Positions 50,906-60,212 of a stretch of 64,000 bases of DNA are shown piece after piece. Made by a program: the position numbers and the translations under genes. Source of the stretch: IDS-8 sp040902105 (lineage in GTDB: Bacteria; Pseudomonadota; Gammaproteobacteria; Steroidobacterales; Woeseiaceae); the NCBI GenBank assembly GCA_040902105.1, contig JBBDXW010000058.1:1-64000 (forward strand), read 5' to 3'. The stretch's first letter is position 1. Each line of letters starts with the position of its first letter. The notes beneath the pieces were generated by a model, which saw only the letters and a program-made list of their open reading frames with translations, did not search any database and had not been told where the DNA came from.

Positions 50906-51031
50906 GTGACCGAAGTGACCGAAATAATTTGGTTGGAATGAATCCCTATATCGCACCAAAATTTGTTTTTTATCGAGTAGCACCTGCATGGGTGTCCATT
51001 CCAGCCAAATTATTTCGGTCACTTCGGTCAC
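50906..51031. promoter_or_regulatory. 35-bp inverted repeat with tandem GTGACCGAA, candidate origin
   Basis: Left arm 50906-50940 and right arm 50997-51031 are complementary over 35 bp with one mismatch. Each arm starts with two direct copies of GTGACCGAA followed by AATAATTTGG. The 56-bp centre has an A/T tract. It lies between the primase-helicase gene and the rest of the operon, the place where satellites and P4-type plasmids keep the origin bound by their primase; a regulator's operator is the alternative. Confidence 0.7.
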
Positions 51032-51053
51032 TGGGGCACGAATCTGCAGCTTG

Positions 51054-53378
51054 TTACGCCTTTACCCTGCAGAGTTCAGCCGCCGCCCCCAGCCGCTCGC
51101 CTATAGTCAGGTCCGCCCGCACGTAGACGACAGTATTTTTCCCTTGGACTTTCCATTTGCCGCGTTTTTCGTTCGGATTGCGGACGCTCACGTACCCAGC
51201 CCGGTCGAACTGGTGTGGCAGAGCGCGTTGCGCCTTCGCGCTGAGTAGCGCGCTGATCGTGTCGTCTTCGGTCATCGCGTTCGCCGTGCGCAATTGCTCA
51301 ACCGTCACCGCGTCCGGATTCCCGAGTGCGTCTAGCAGCCCGACGAGTTCAGAATCCTCGGGGGCGATGCCGGCTCCTACGATTTGCCAAAACGTGTCCG
51401 TCTTCGGTGGCGGCGCCTTCGGGTCGAAGCCCGACAAGTCGAATTCATGCAAATAGGTTGCGACGTGTTCGAGTCCGCCTTCGCCGCGATACCAACCCCA
51501 CAAGCCATTCCAATATTCGTCGTTGAAGTCAGCTTTGTCCGCATCGCTCCATGCAACGAAATGCCGGCGGTCGTCGGCCGGCAGATAGATACCGTCGAGT
51601 TTATGGTTCGTGGTGATGATGACGCCCAGGACGTTGACGACCGAATACTCCCGGATGTGCTTCTCGTCGACCGACAGCACATCAGGGGGCGCGGCGATGT
51701 AGCTCTTGGAGTGATCGTAAAAACTGAAGCGATCGACGGCGCCAAGGTCCCGTGCTTCGCTCACGCGCAGAATGACGGACTTTATCCAAGCGTTGAATCT
51801 CCCCAGCATCTGCGGCGGAGATATTTCGTTAAAGTTCCAGTGCCCGACGGCAATTTTTACGGGCTCAAGCAGCGTGTCCTTTCCGATGCCCTGAGGGCCA
51901 CCTAACACTAGTGCGTGATTGATCTTGTTCCCAGGCGACTGCACGCGTTGCGCGAACCATTTGACGAGATGCTCGGCGTCGTCGGGATAGACGCGTTTAA
52001 CGTGGTCGAGCCAGGGGCCGGCCTTCGTCGCATCGCCGCCCGCAAGCCGGGGCGCAGCCCGGTACAGGTTATAGACACGCTTGCCTTTGGCCCTGAGCCA
52101 TCCACTTTCCGCAACGATTTCATTCTCGATGACCTCACCACGGCCCGGGTCCCACGTCATTTGATTGACGGCCCGATGCAGGTCCAACCAGGCAGCCGGC
52201 AATAGCTCGCCTATTTTTTTGTCCCGCAGATTGCCGTTAATGCTTGCGACCGGAAGATGCTGCCGGGTCACGCGATCGATATAAGTATGCTGCGGGAGGT
52301 AGGCATAATAGCCGTGCAGCGGGCTTGGGCTCATTGCCTGCGGCGACTCTATAGCCTTGAAGTCGTCGGCTCCCGGCGGCTCGCAATGCAGGCGCCGCTG
52401 TTGATCCGCGTCCGGCGCCCAGCCGCCGGCTGTCGCCCGATTCCACAATGCGCCGATTCCCGGGCCGTCCCTGTCGTCGGCTTCGACCCATTTTGCCTCA
52501 ACCTCGGCGCGGCAACTGGCGTATGCACTTTTATCCGCCCGCCACGCGGACGAGGACCACTCGACGAGAATATCCAGCCAGGTGGCTTCGTCCGTGAACA
52601 CCGTGGATTTGCGCCACGATCGGCGAAATTCCCAAAGTGTTTCGAGCCATTTTTCGCGATCATCATTTCCGTGCAGGTGTGGCGTCATTTCGCGCGCGTC
52701 AGCTTCCATTAACGCATGCGGCTTGCCGGCTGCCTCGGAAACTTTCTTTTCTTTAACACTTGCAGGAGGTATGGCGGCGACAATTTCGTCCCACGCATAC
52801 CGCGGCTGGATCGACCATTCGCAGAGTCGCACGCGGAACGGAGCCGCGGGGTTCTTCTTGTGCAGAAAACCGGGCAGGCGAAGCACGCGCGCGCAGTCCT
52901 TCGCCCTCGGGTCTGAACCGAATAGGTCTACCATTGTTTGCTGCACCGCTTCCCACGCATCGCGGTCATCGGTAGCCGTCAGCAAGTAACGGTGGAATTT
53001 TCCGGGCGAGCTTTCGACGACGATGTGCGGCGCAAGCGGAAGTGCGGGCGCGCCGTCGTCATCCTCTTGGAAGATCGCTCGCGCGGCCTTGAAGTCGGCC
53101 GTGCCTCGTTTCTGACCGCGCATTTCGTTGACGGTCACGAATACGCCAGCGCCGGCCGCGTTCAATCGCTGTAGCTCGGGCCAACGTTCCCGCAACGTGC
53201 CGGGAAGGACTCTGGCCAGCGGGTCGCGCTTTGGTTTTTTACCGTCAGTGAATGTCTGAAAGATAACTCGCGCAGCGTGTGCAGGTTCGTCTGTCAGCAA
53301 CGAGAGGAAGGCGGCGGCTTCGTCGTAGCCGATCAAATTACGTTTTGGTTCTGGCCGGGCTTCGGTTACACTAGTCAC
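51054..53378 (-). CDS. Primase-SF3 helicase replication protein (DUF5906)
   Basis: A 774-aa protein. The N-terminal half (RGTADFKAARAIFQEDDDG, then HIVVESSPGKFHRYL) matches RepB/archaeo-eukaryotic primase-like domains; the C-terminal half is an SF3/DUF5906 helicase with Walker A GGPQGIGKDT (Lys500), an acidic Walker B-like SVILRVSEA and ITTNHKLDGIYLPADDRRHF (sensor and arginine finger). It could initiate and unwind its own origin, giving element 2 autonomous replication. It follows alpA and precedes the inverted repeat. Confidence 0.88.
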   Translation of the reverse strand: MTSVTEARPEPKRNLIGYDEAAAFLSLLTDEPAHAARVIFQTFTDGKKPKRDPLARVLPGTLRERWPELQRLNAAGAGVFVTVNEMRGQKRGTADFKAARAIFQEDDDGAPALPLAPHIVVESSPGKFHRYLLTATDDRDAWEAVQQTMVDLFGSDPRAKDCARVLRLPGFLHKKNPAAPFRVRLCEWSIQPRYAWDEIVAAIPPASVKEKKVSEAAGKPHALMEADAREMTPHLHGNDDREKWLETLWEFRRSWRKSTVFTDEATWLDILVEWSSSAWRADKSAYASCRAEVEAKWVEADDRDGPGIGALWNRATAGGWAPDADQQRRLHCEPPGADDFKAIESPQAMSPSPLHGYYAYLPQHTYIDRVTRQHLPVASINGNLRDKKIGELLPAAWLDLHRAVNQMTWDPGRGEVIENEIVAESGWLRAKGKRVYNLYRAAPRLAGGDATKAGPWLDHVKRVYPDDAEHLVKWFAQRVQSPGNKINHALVLGGPQGIGKDTLLEPVKIAVGHWNFNEISPPQMLGRFNAWIKSVILRVSEARDLGAVDRFSFYDHSKSYIAAPPDVLSVDEKHIREYSVVNVLGVIITTNHKLDGIYLPADDRRHFVAWSDADKADFNDEYWNGLWGWYRGEGGLEHVATYLHEFDLSGFDPKAPPPKTDTFWQIVGAGIAPEDSELVGLLDALGNPDAVTVEQLRTANAMTEDDTISALLSAKAQRALPHQFDRAGYVSVRNPNEKRGKWKVQGKNTVVYVRADLTIGERLGAAAELCRVKA

Positions 53379-53441
53379 GCGTTATCTCCGAAAGCCGCGG
53401 TTTGCCTGTCCAGCGCCGCGGCTTTCTATTTGGGGAAGGGG

Positions 53442-53675
53442 TCAGGCGGCTGAAGCTTCGCGACGCGATTCGCACGAGGCCAAAAAATTATTGAGGGTGC
53501 TTTCTCGCCAACCGACGCAACGCGCGGAGATTTTCAGCGGCGGCGGGAGCCGGCCCTCGCGGACCAGCGCATAGACGGATACACGCGACTTGTACCCGAG
53601 CTTGGCGGCCGCGGCGGGCGGGCGCAGTATTCGGTCATCACGTGGAGTAGCAGCGGCAGTAGCAATCGTTTTCAT
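53442..53675 (-). CDS. alpA: AlpA-family regulator
   Basis: A 77-aa MerR/AlpA-type winged helix: LRPPAAAAKLGYKSRVSVYA then LVREGRLPPPLKISARCVGW, the family's two blocks. AlpA proteins act as excisionase or activators of integrase and replication genes in P4-like and PICI-type elements. It lies 63 bp upstream of the primase gene and after a 308-bp region following int. Confidence 0.85.
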   Translation of the reverse strand: MKTIATAAATPRDDRILRPPAAAAKLGYKSRVSVYALVREGRLPPPLKISARCVGWRESTLNNFLASCESRREASAA

Positions 53676-53983
53676 TGCGAGAAGCCCTCAATCAAACTTG
53701 AGCGGCCTCCCGCGGTTTTGCCAAACCGTTTTGAGGATTGCGGCCCCGTGCAGGGCTGTTCGAATCACCGTGTGCTCGGCCGGGGAAGCGACTCCCCATT
53801 TGTCTGACGGCCAATCAGCGTTGCCGCTGAAAGTCACATTGTCGCCGGTCTAACCGTTTTCTTATCGTGCTAACAAACTAGAACACTTTCGATAAAACGC
53901 GAAACTGGCTTATTAACAATCAATAGTTTGCGGCGACTTTTGCCCGTTTTACGGGTCGCGCCGTGCGCAAAAACGCGCAAACG
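53676..53983. other. Intergenic region int-alpA
   Basis: About 308 bp between the int stop and alpA start, AT-rich in 53855-53935. It must hold the alpA-primase promoter. TTGTTA with TTTATC at 17 bp (minus strand, near 53920-53890) is a weak candidate. No gene seen. Confidence 0.4.
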
Positions 53984-55168
53984 CTATCGACGTGGAGCGC
54001 AGTGCCTTGCCCATGCGGCCATGAGCTTGCGGCGTTTGTCGAACAAATCGCCGCGTCGGTAAGCCGCCTCCGCCTTGTCGCGGATCGTGTGCGCCAGGGC
54101 CATTTCAACCACGTCGCCGGGAAAGCTCGTTGTCTCCGCGGCCCAGTCGCGGAAGCTCGACCGGAAGCCGTGAACCGTTATGTCACTTCGGCCCATTCGG
54201 CGAAGCACTGCCAGCATCGCCCAAGCTGACAGGTGCCCGTCATCCAGCGGCCATATATAAGTGTCGCCTGCCCCTTTCTGAGCTTTCAGCGCCCGAATGG
54301 CGGCGGCTGAGAGCGGTACGCGATGTTCCCGGCCCGATTTCATGCGGCCGGCGGGAATCGTCCACACCTTCGCCTGCCAGTCGATTTCGACCCATTCAGC
54401 GGCAATGACTTCGCTGGTCCGGGTGGCGGTTGCGATCGTGAATTCTAGCGCCCTGGCGGCTGTGCCTTTCCTTCGGCCCAGCCGGCGCATGAAGGCGGGC
54501 AGCTTCGCGAAAGCCAGCGCCGCATGGTGCCCGGCGCGCTTCACCTTCGACGGCTTCGGCAGCAGCTTGTCCAGGCGCCCTTTCCAGCGTGCAGGATTCT
54601 CGCCCGTTCGCAGGCCCCGCGCGCTGGCGTAGTCCAGCACGCTTTCTATGCGCCCGCGCAACCGGCTGGCGGTTTCGGCTTTCGTCGTCCAGATCGGTTC
54701 GAGCACGCGCAGTACGTGGCCCTGTGTCACGTCCTGCACTGGCAGGCTGCCCATGACCGGACTGGCGAAGCGTTCGAGCGTGGATTGCCACTGCCCGGCA
54801 TGTTTGGCTGATTTCCAGCCGGGCGCGTGAGCTTTGATGTAGGCCGCGGCGCACTGGTCGAAGGTCATGGCGTCGCCGGCCTGGGCGCGCTGTTCTGCGC
54901 GCTCGTGGCGGCGTGCAGCGATAGGGTCGCCGCCCGCTTCAACGATGGCGCGGCACTCCTTCGCGCGGTCGCGTGCCGTGCTGAGCGCGACTGTCGACAC
55001 CGGGCCAAGCCCCATATCCCGCAGCTTGTAGCTGGCCCGGTCCCGCCAGCGGAATATCCAAGACTTCCCGCCCGCCTTCGTCACTCGCAGGTAAAGCCCG
55101 CCGCCGTCATTGTGCAGCCCCGGTTCCGTCGCTCGTTTAACGTCCGTCTGCGTCAGTTTCGTTCGCAT
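53984..55168 (-). CDS. int: P4-type tyrosine integrase of element 2
   Basis: A 394-aa integrase with the DUF4102-like N-terminal domain (LTQTDVKRATEPGLHNDGGG), core-binding domain (about 105-200) and catalytic residues: Arg in TATRTSEV, HGFRSSFRDW (His-x-x-Arg), and Tyr in EAAYRRGDL. Start at 55168 (MRTKLTQ). It lies 143 bp from attR. Family members use tRNA 3' ends, in agreement with the tRNA-Ser site. Confidence 0.93.
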   Translation of the reverse strand: MRTKLTQTDVKRATEPGLHNDGGGLYLRVTKAGGKSWIFRWRDRASYKLRDMGLGPVSTVALSTARDRAKECRAIVEAGGDPIAARRHERAEQRAQAGDAMTFDQCAAAYIKAHAPGWKSAKHAGQWQSTLERFASPVMGSLPVQDVTQGHVLRVLEPIWTTKAETASRLRGRIESVLDYASARGLRTGENPARWKGRLDKLLPKPSKVKRAGHHAALAFAKLPAFMRRLGRRKGTAARALEFTIATATRTSEVIAAEWVEIDWQAKVWTIPAGRMKSGREHRVPLSAAAIRALKAQKGAGDTYIWPLDDGHLSAWAMLAVLRRMGRSDITVHGFRSSFRDWAAETTSFPGDVVEMALAHTIRDKAEAAYRRGDLFDKRRKLMAAWARHCAPRR

Positions 55169-55310
55169 ATGTAAAGTCTCCGTTGGACTCACTCGCCCAT
55201 ACCTGTGCCCATACACAGACCATACATGTTACTACAAACTAGGACAACTAGAGACAGTAAGTGATTGATTCCGTTGCTACAGCCCGCGCCGTTATTGGGC
55301 TTGTCGCGGA

Positions 55311-55324
55311 CACCCTCTCCGCCA
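55311..55324. other. attR core of element 2
   Basis: Second copy of CACCCTCTCCGCCA. At 14 bp it is shorter than usual, but its position next to the integrase is right. Confidence 0.7.
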
Positions 55325-55711
55325 ATCAAGGGCCCCGATCGAAGCCATTTTCAAATGGCGAAGGGGGTGCGTTGATGAACTCTTCGGCCGATCCGGGTGC
55401 GCGACGCACACCGGCTGCGATGCGGATCCTGAGCGGCCGGCAATCGCAGCGTCCCGCTGTCACACAATCGCAACGGCGAAACGCTGTCGTGAGAAACAAA
55501 CTGCGCTTGGGGCCGTCAGGTCGCCTAGAGTTATTTCCATTATTAAAGAGGCACTTGCACCATGAACCTCAAGGAATTTACTAACTTTTTCTCCCGCCGG
55601 GCCCCGCCTGTCGCCGTCCCCCTCGCCGCTGCCTGCTGTCGCAACGTGGCGACGCTATGAATTCACGTATGACAGTGTTAAAAATATCGACTCACGCGAC
55701 ATAAAGAAAAA
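55325..55711. other. Intergenic region, host flank of element 2
   Basis: About 390 bp between attR and the histidine kinase. Holds the short reading frame noted at 55562; otherwise no gene, terminator or clear promoter is seen. Confidence 0.4.
55562..55660 (+). CDS. Possible 32-aa peptide
   Basis: ATG at 55562 with AAAGAGG 10 bp upstream opens 32 codons: a basic start (MNLKEFTNFFSRRAPP), then a hydrophobic part with two adjacent Cys. Good ribosome site and independent position support it; length and lack of homology limit confidence. Confidence 0.35.
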   Translation: MNLKEFTNFFSRRAPPVAVPLAAACCRNVATL

Positions 55712-58700
55712 ATGGAGCGAATCGTGCCCACGAGGACAGTGCTCCGCAAATTGATGGATCAGGTGGCCAACGCGACGTCACTGCAGGACGTGTACGACGG
55801 CGCACTGACTTGCCTGCACGAGACACTGGATGTCAAACGCGCATCTGTCCTTGTTTACAACCAGAACGGCGTTATGCAGTTCGTCGCGTGGACCGGTCTC
55901 TCCGAACGGTATCGGCAAGCGGTCGAAGGCCATTCGCCGTGGTCGGCCGATGACACCGACGCCGCATCGATTGCCGTCAGCGATGTAAGGACTGCGCCGG
56001 AGCTCGCGTGCTGGTTGCCCGTGTTCGAACAGGAACAGATCGGCGCGCTGGCATTTATCCCTCTCCGTTTCGGCCAGAAGTTGCTCGGCAAGTTCATGGT
56101 GTATTACCGCGATCCGCACTCTTTCACAGCAGATGAAGTCGCCGTGGTCGAAACCATCGCCGGACACGTCGCCTTCGCCATCGAGCACCACCGCATGGCC
56201 GGGCAGCTGGAATCGCGGCTGGCGGCCGAACTCAAGTCACGGACACATTCAGAAATCGAGGCGGGGCTGCGGCAGCAGAACGAGCAGCGACTGCAGATGG
56301 CGCTCACTGCGGGAAACATGTGTGCGTGGGAATGGGATATCCCGAGCGGACAAATCCAGTGGTCCGAGGAATTGCACGAAATGTTCGGTCTCGATGCCGA
56401 AGCGTTTTCCGGCCCGCTCGACGCCTATCAGCAACATATACATCCGGACGATCGTCCGCGTATACAGGGCGAGATCGATCGCATGCTTCGCGAGCGGCAT
56501 GCGAATTACCACCTCGAATACCGGCTGGTCCCACCGGACGGTGCACTGCGTTGGGTCGCCTCCCGGGGACGCGCTATTTTCGATCACGAAGGCCAGGCGA
56601 CGCGAATGGTAGGCGTCTGCACCGACATTTCGGAGCGGAAGCGCCTGGAACTGTCGAAGGAATTTCTCGCTGAAGCCAGCCGCATTCTTACAACGACCCT
56701 GAAACCCGAGGACACCATCAGGAATCTTGCACAGCTTGTCGTGCCGCGCCTTGCGGACTGGTGCATCATCCAGGTTGTCGACGACCAGGGCGAGATCAGG
56801 CCGGTTGAACTCGCGCATAGCGACCCGGAAAAGATCGAGATAGCATGGCAGATCGCGCAGCGCTGGCGGGCGCCGTCGGAGCACGGCTCGGCGGCGACTG
56901 CGGTACGGACCGGCGAATCAACCCTGGTGTCGCATATCGAACCGCATATGCTCACCGCCCGGGCTTCGGACGACGAACACCTGCGGATCCTCGAATCGTT
57001 CGGCCTGCAATCCGCGATTACCGTTCCGCTCAGTGCACGCGGCCGAAAGCTCGGCGCGCTCACGTTACTGACAGCCGAATCGAAGAGAGTCTACGATACG
57101 ACGGATCTCCGTTTCGCGCAGGAAATCGCAAGCTGGGCTGCACTTGCGATCGACAACGCAGAGCTGCACCGCGAAACCGAAAACGCGCGCGCCGTCGCCG
57201 AACGTTCGCGGGAGTTTCTGCAAATTCTCGCGAAGGTCAGCGACGATCTCGCCTCGGCGCTGGACCCCGACGCCGCCCTGAAACAACTCGCAAGCCGGCT
57301 TGTCGGCACCCTCTCCGATTACTGCATCACCTATTCCAGTGACGGCACGACGATCAAGCGCCTTGGCCTCGCTCACTGTGATGCCGCGAAACTGCCGCTG
57401 GTCGAGGCGCTTTGCGAAGCCGGCGCGCCGACGCTCGACGACCAGTGGGGCGCCGGCGCGGTCATTCGTACCGGCGAAGCCATGCTGACCGAAGACGTTT
57501 CGCTGGAAATGCTGCGGGAGAGAACCCAGAACGCGCGCCATCTGCAGGCTGTACAGGCACTGGCCCCGTGCTCGGCAATCATCGTGCCCTTGCGCGCGCG
57601 CGGCCGCACGCTCGGCGCAATCGCGCTTGTCACCGCAGCCGAATCGCAACGTCATTACGACCAGGACGATCTGAAACTTGCTCGCGAACTGGCGAGCCGC
57701 GCTGCCCTTCTGGTCGATAACGCGCGACTCTACGGCCAGGCACGAGCGGCAATCCGGGCTCGCGACGACATGATCGCGGTCGTCTCACACGACCTCAGGA
57801 GTCCCTTGCAATCGATTTCGAGCGCGGCGACCTTGCTCGAGTTCGAAAGCCAGGGCGGCTCTGCCGACAGGAGTCTCGAGGCTATTAAACTTGCGACGTC
57901 GCAAATGGACAGGCTGTTGCAGGATTTGCTCGACCTCTCTTTAATCGATGCGGGTCAACTCACGGTGACCAGGGAACTGACGGAGACCGCTACGCTGATC
58001 GATGAAGCCCGTACGATGTTCGACCCGCTGGCGAGAGAGAGATCCGTGCGGCTCGAATGCAATGTCGCAGAGAGCCTTCCGCAGATTCGTATCGATCGAA
58101 ATCGCATGCAGCAGGCGTTAGCCAATCTGCTCGGCAATGCGCTGAAATTCGTACCCGCCGGCGGCAAGATCGTCCTGAGCGCGAGCCGGACCGGCGACAG
58201 CGTTCGCGTAGCCGTCTCCGACACCGGCCCGGGCATTGCGGAAGAGGACCTCGCCCGGGTATTCGACCGGTTCTGGAGGGCCGACCGGCGCAGGGAACGC
58301 GGCATCGGCCTTGGCCTGACCGTAGCGCAGGGGATCGTACAGGCGCACGGCGGCCAGATAGGCGTAGAAAGCCGTAAAGGGGAAGGCAGCACCTTCTATA
58401 TCCTGCTCGATGCCGTAGTACCGGTCCGCAAAAGGGCGGCGGAAATTCGGCGGAGGGAGGGCCCGGTCCTGGTCGTCGATGACGACGAGCCGTTCAGAAC
58501 GGAAATCGTCGCGGCATTGCAACAGTCGGGATATGCCGTCGTTAGCGCAGGCGATGGGCGCGAGGCGCTCGAGTACCTGCGCGGCGACAACGTTCCTGCC
58601 CTGGTCATCCTCGACATGATGATGCCGCTGATGGAGGGCTGGAGCCTGTTCGAGGCCGTGAAGCGTGAGCCCCGTCTTGCGTCGGTTCCCATCGTGCTGC

Positions 58701-58858
58701 TGTCGTGCCTCAGCGATAACCAGGAATTTGTACCGCCACCGGATGTCAGCGGCTATCTGAACAAGCCGCTGCGCATGAAAAAACTGCTCAGCATTGCAGC
58801 CGAACACTGCCGCAGTTCCCAGGTCAATATCGACGGCAATTTCGGCGGTCACGCCTGA
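55712..58858 (+). CDS. Hybrid sensor histidine kinase, GAF-PAS-GAF-GAF-HisKA-HATPase-REC
   Basis: A 1,048-aa cytosolic kinase with no membrane segment. Domain order: GAF (about 10-160), PAS with PAC (about 190-310), two further GAF domains (about 320-490 and 510-680), HisKA with His693 in VVSHDLRSPL, HATPase with NLLGNALKF, DTGPGIAEED and GIGLGL boxes, and a receiver with Asp968 in ILDMMMP and Lys in YLNKPL. It should sense an intracellular small-molecule or redox cue. No separate response regulator or output gene is near, so the partner is elsewhere. Confidence 0.92.
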   Translation: MERIVPTRTVLRKLMDQVANATSLQDVYDGALTCLHETLDVKRASVLVYNQNGVMQFVAWTGLSERYRQAVEGHSPWSADDTDAASIAVSDVRTAPELACWLPVFEQEQIGALAFIPLRFGQKLLGKFMVYYRDPHSFTADEVAVVETIAGHVAFAIEHHRMAGQLESRLAAELKSRTHSEIEAGLRQQNEQRLQMALTAGNMCAWEWDIPSGQIQWSEELHEMFGLDAEAFSGPLDAYQQHIHPDDRPRIQGEIDRMLRERHANYHLEYRLVPPDGALRWVASRGRAIFDHEGQATRMVGVCTDISERKRLELSKEFLAEASRILTTTLKPEDTIRNLAQLVVPRLADWCIIQVVDDQGEIRPVELAHSDPEKIEIAWQIAQRWRAPSEHGSAATAVRTGESTLVSHIEPHMLTARASDDEHLRILESFGLQSAITVPLSARGRKLGALTLLTAESKRVYDTTDLRFAQEIASWAALAIDNAELHRETENARAVAERSREFLQILAKVSDDLASALDPDAALKQLASRLVGTLSDYCITYSSDGTTIKRLGLAHCDAAKLPLVEALCEAGAPTLDDQWGAGAVIRTGEAMLTEDVSLEMLRERTQNARHLQAVQALAPCSAIIVPLRARGRTLGAIALVTAAESQRHYDQDDLKLARELASRAALLVDNARLYGQARAAIRARDDMIAVVSHDLRSPLQSISSAATLLEFESQGGSADRSLEAIKLATSQMDRLLQDLLDLSLIDAGQLTVTRELTETATLIDEARTMFDPLARERSVRLECNVAESLPQIRIDRNRMQQALANLLGNALKFVPAGGKIVLSASRTGDSVRVAVSDTGPGIAEEDLARVFDRFWRADRRRERGIGLGLTVAQGIVQAHGGQIGVESRKGEGSTFYILLDAVVPVRKRAAEIRRREGPVLVVDDDEPFRTEIVAALQQSGYAVVSAGDGREALEYLRGDNVPALVILDMMMPLMEGWSLFEAVKREPRLASVPIVLLSCLSDNQEFVPPPDVSGYLNKPLRMKKLLSIAAEHCRSSQVNIDGNFGGHA

Positions 58859-58993
58859 GCTTGATCACGGCGCATTGAACTTGCTATCCCAGGCACGCGC
58901 GGCGGGAACCATGCATCGCCGGCCACGCTGGACGCGCCCTTCCCTGTCGGACACAATCGGCTCGACGCGAAGCAGGATTTCCGCGAGAGTAAC

Positions 58994-60118
58994 ATGAACA
59001 ACAAAATGAGCCGGCGCGATTTCGTCATCACCACCGCAGCGGCGGGACTCGCCGCAGGTGCACCAACAGCCGGCAGTGCCCAGGCGCGTGCGACGAAGAC
59101 CAGTAACCGGGTCAAGCCGGTGGTGGTTGCATCGAGCAACGGCTTCACCATGAAAAACGGCGGCAAGCTGAATTGTGTCGAGACCGCCTTCGAGCGCATC
59201 GTCAAAGGCGACGACGTACTCGACTCCCTCATCGCCGGCGTCAACATCGTCGAACTCGATCCGGAAGACGACAGCGTCGGTTACGGCGGACGCCCAAACG
59301 CCGAAGGCGTTGTCCAGCTCGATTCATGCTGTATGCACGGACCGAAAAAACAGGCCGGCGGCGTCGCGGCGCTCGAAGGCGTCAGGACACCGTCGCTGGT
59401 TGCCAGGGCCGTAATGGATCATACCGACCATCATTTGCTGGTCGGCAAAGGCGCGCAGGATTTTGCCCGGAGCTTCGGATTCGAAATCGAGGACGATCTC
59501 AATACCGAGAAGTCCCGTCAACAGTGGCTCGAATGGAAACGCCGCATCGATCCCGAGCACTATCTGGATCCCGAGAAGCGCCTTCAGGCCGGGCGTCGTG
59601 CCGGCCTTGACATGGTTCGCGACGGAATTATCAGCGAAAACTCGTATTACGGCACGATCAACTGCAACGGCGTTAATCCGAATGGTGAAGTATGCGGTGT
59701 GACGACGACCAGCGGGCTTTCCTGGAAAATCCCCGGACGGGTCGGCGATTCGCCGATCCTCGGGGCGGGACTTTATGTCGATGGCGCCGTCGGCGCCGCC
59801 GGATCGACCGGACGCGGCGAGGCCAATCTGTATGGACTGTGCTCCTTTCTCATCGTCGAGGAAATGCGGCGAGGACAGCATCCGAAGGATGCCGGCATGG
59901 AAGCACTGCGCCGGATCAAGGACAACACGATCGAGCCGCGCCTGCTGAACGAACGGGGCGAACCGAACTTCAACGTGAACTTCTACGTTGTCGACCGGAT
60001 GGGGCGTTATGCCGGGGTGGCGATTTACGCCAGCGCAGACGATTCACGATATGCCCTCTGCACGGAAAATGGCGCCGAACATGCGATGCTTGAACCACTT
60101 CTTGAGGGTTCGGCGTAG
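58994..60118 (+). CDS. Tat-exported Ntn-hydrolase, glycosylasparaginase-like
   Basis: A 374-aa protein with a twin-arginine signal (MSRRDFVITTAAAGLAAGAP). The body matches the asparaginase-2/glycosylasparaginase family: VGYGGRPNAEGVVQLDS near residue 95, and YYGTINCNG at about 220, where self-cleavage before Thr would create the nucleophile; GAGLYVDGAVGAAGSTGRGE provides substrate-binding residues. It would remove beta-aspartyl or N-linked groups in the periplasm. The residue before the Thr is Gly rather than Asp, which may affect autoprocessing. Confidence 0.86.
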   Translation: MNNKMSRRDFVITTAAAGLAAGAPTAGSAQARATKTSNRVKPVVVASSNGFTMKNGGKLNCVETAFERIVKGDDVLDSLIAGVNIVELDPEDDSVGYGGRPNAEGVVQLDSCCMHGPKKQAGGVAALEGVRTPSLVARAVMDHTDHHLLVGKGAQDFARSFGFEIEDDLNTEKSRQQWLEWKRRIDPEHYLDPEKRLQAGRRAGLDMVRDGIISENSYYGTINCNGVNPNGEVCGVTTTSGLSWKIPGRVGDSPILGAGLYVDGAVGAAGSTGRGEANLYGLCSFLIVEEMRRGQHPKDAGMEALRRIKDNTIEPRLLNERGEPNFNVNFYVVDRMGRYAGVAIYASADDSRYALCTENGAEHAMLEPLLEGSA

Positions 60119-60212
60119 CCAGTAACGTTGATGCCGATTCGGGTCAACCAACTCCGGCAGTTGAAATCTGCTTGAAACAAAATCGAGTTTCATAAAGCGA
60201 GGGGGAAGTTTG

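Larger units (their letters stand above)
37868..55324. mobile_element. Element 2: satellite-like island in tRNA-Ser
   Basis: Bounded by a 14-bp repeat CACCCTCTCCGCCA at 37868-37881 (3' end of tRNA-Ser) and 55311-55324, length 17,443 bp. All about 20 genes read leftward: integrase, AlpA, primase-helicase, an inverted-repeat region, scaffold-like and DUF5681 proteins, internal-virion-like proteins, then accessory genes. TerL, portal, capsid and tail genes are absent. The order int-alpA-pri is that of Gram-negative phage-inducible islands. The short repeat makes the right boundary less sure than the left. Confidence 0.85.

Noticed and set aside
50816..51031. 71-codon minus-strand frame across the 35-bp inverted repeat
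   Set aside because: Its start and middle are the repeat arms themselves; product has no normal protein character. The DNA structure explains it.
55311..55324. The 14-bp attR of element 2 as a chance match
   Set aside because: Shorter than usual, but a 14-bp exact match to the tRNA 3' end located 143 bp from a P4-type integrase is unlikely by chance; kept with reduced confidence.
55261..55584. 107-codon frame across attR of element 2
   Set aside because: It spans the element boundary, has no ribosome site and no domain.
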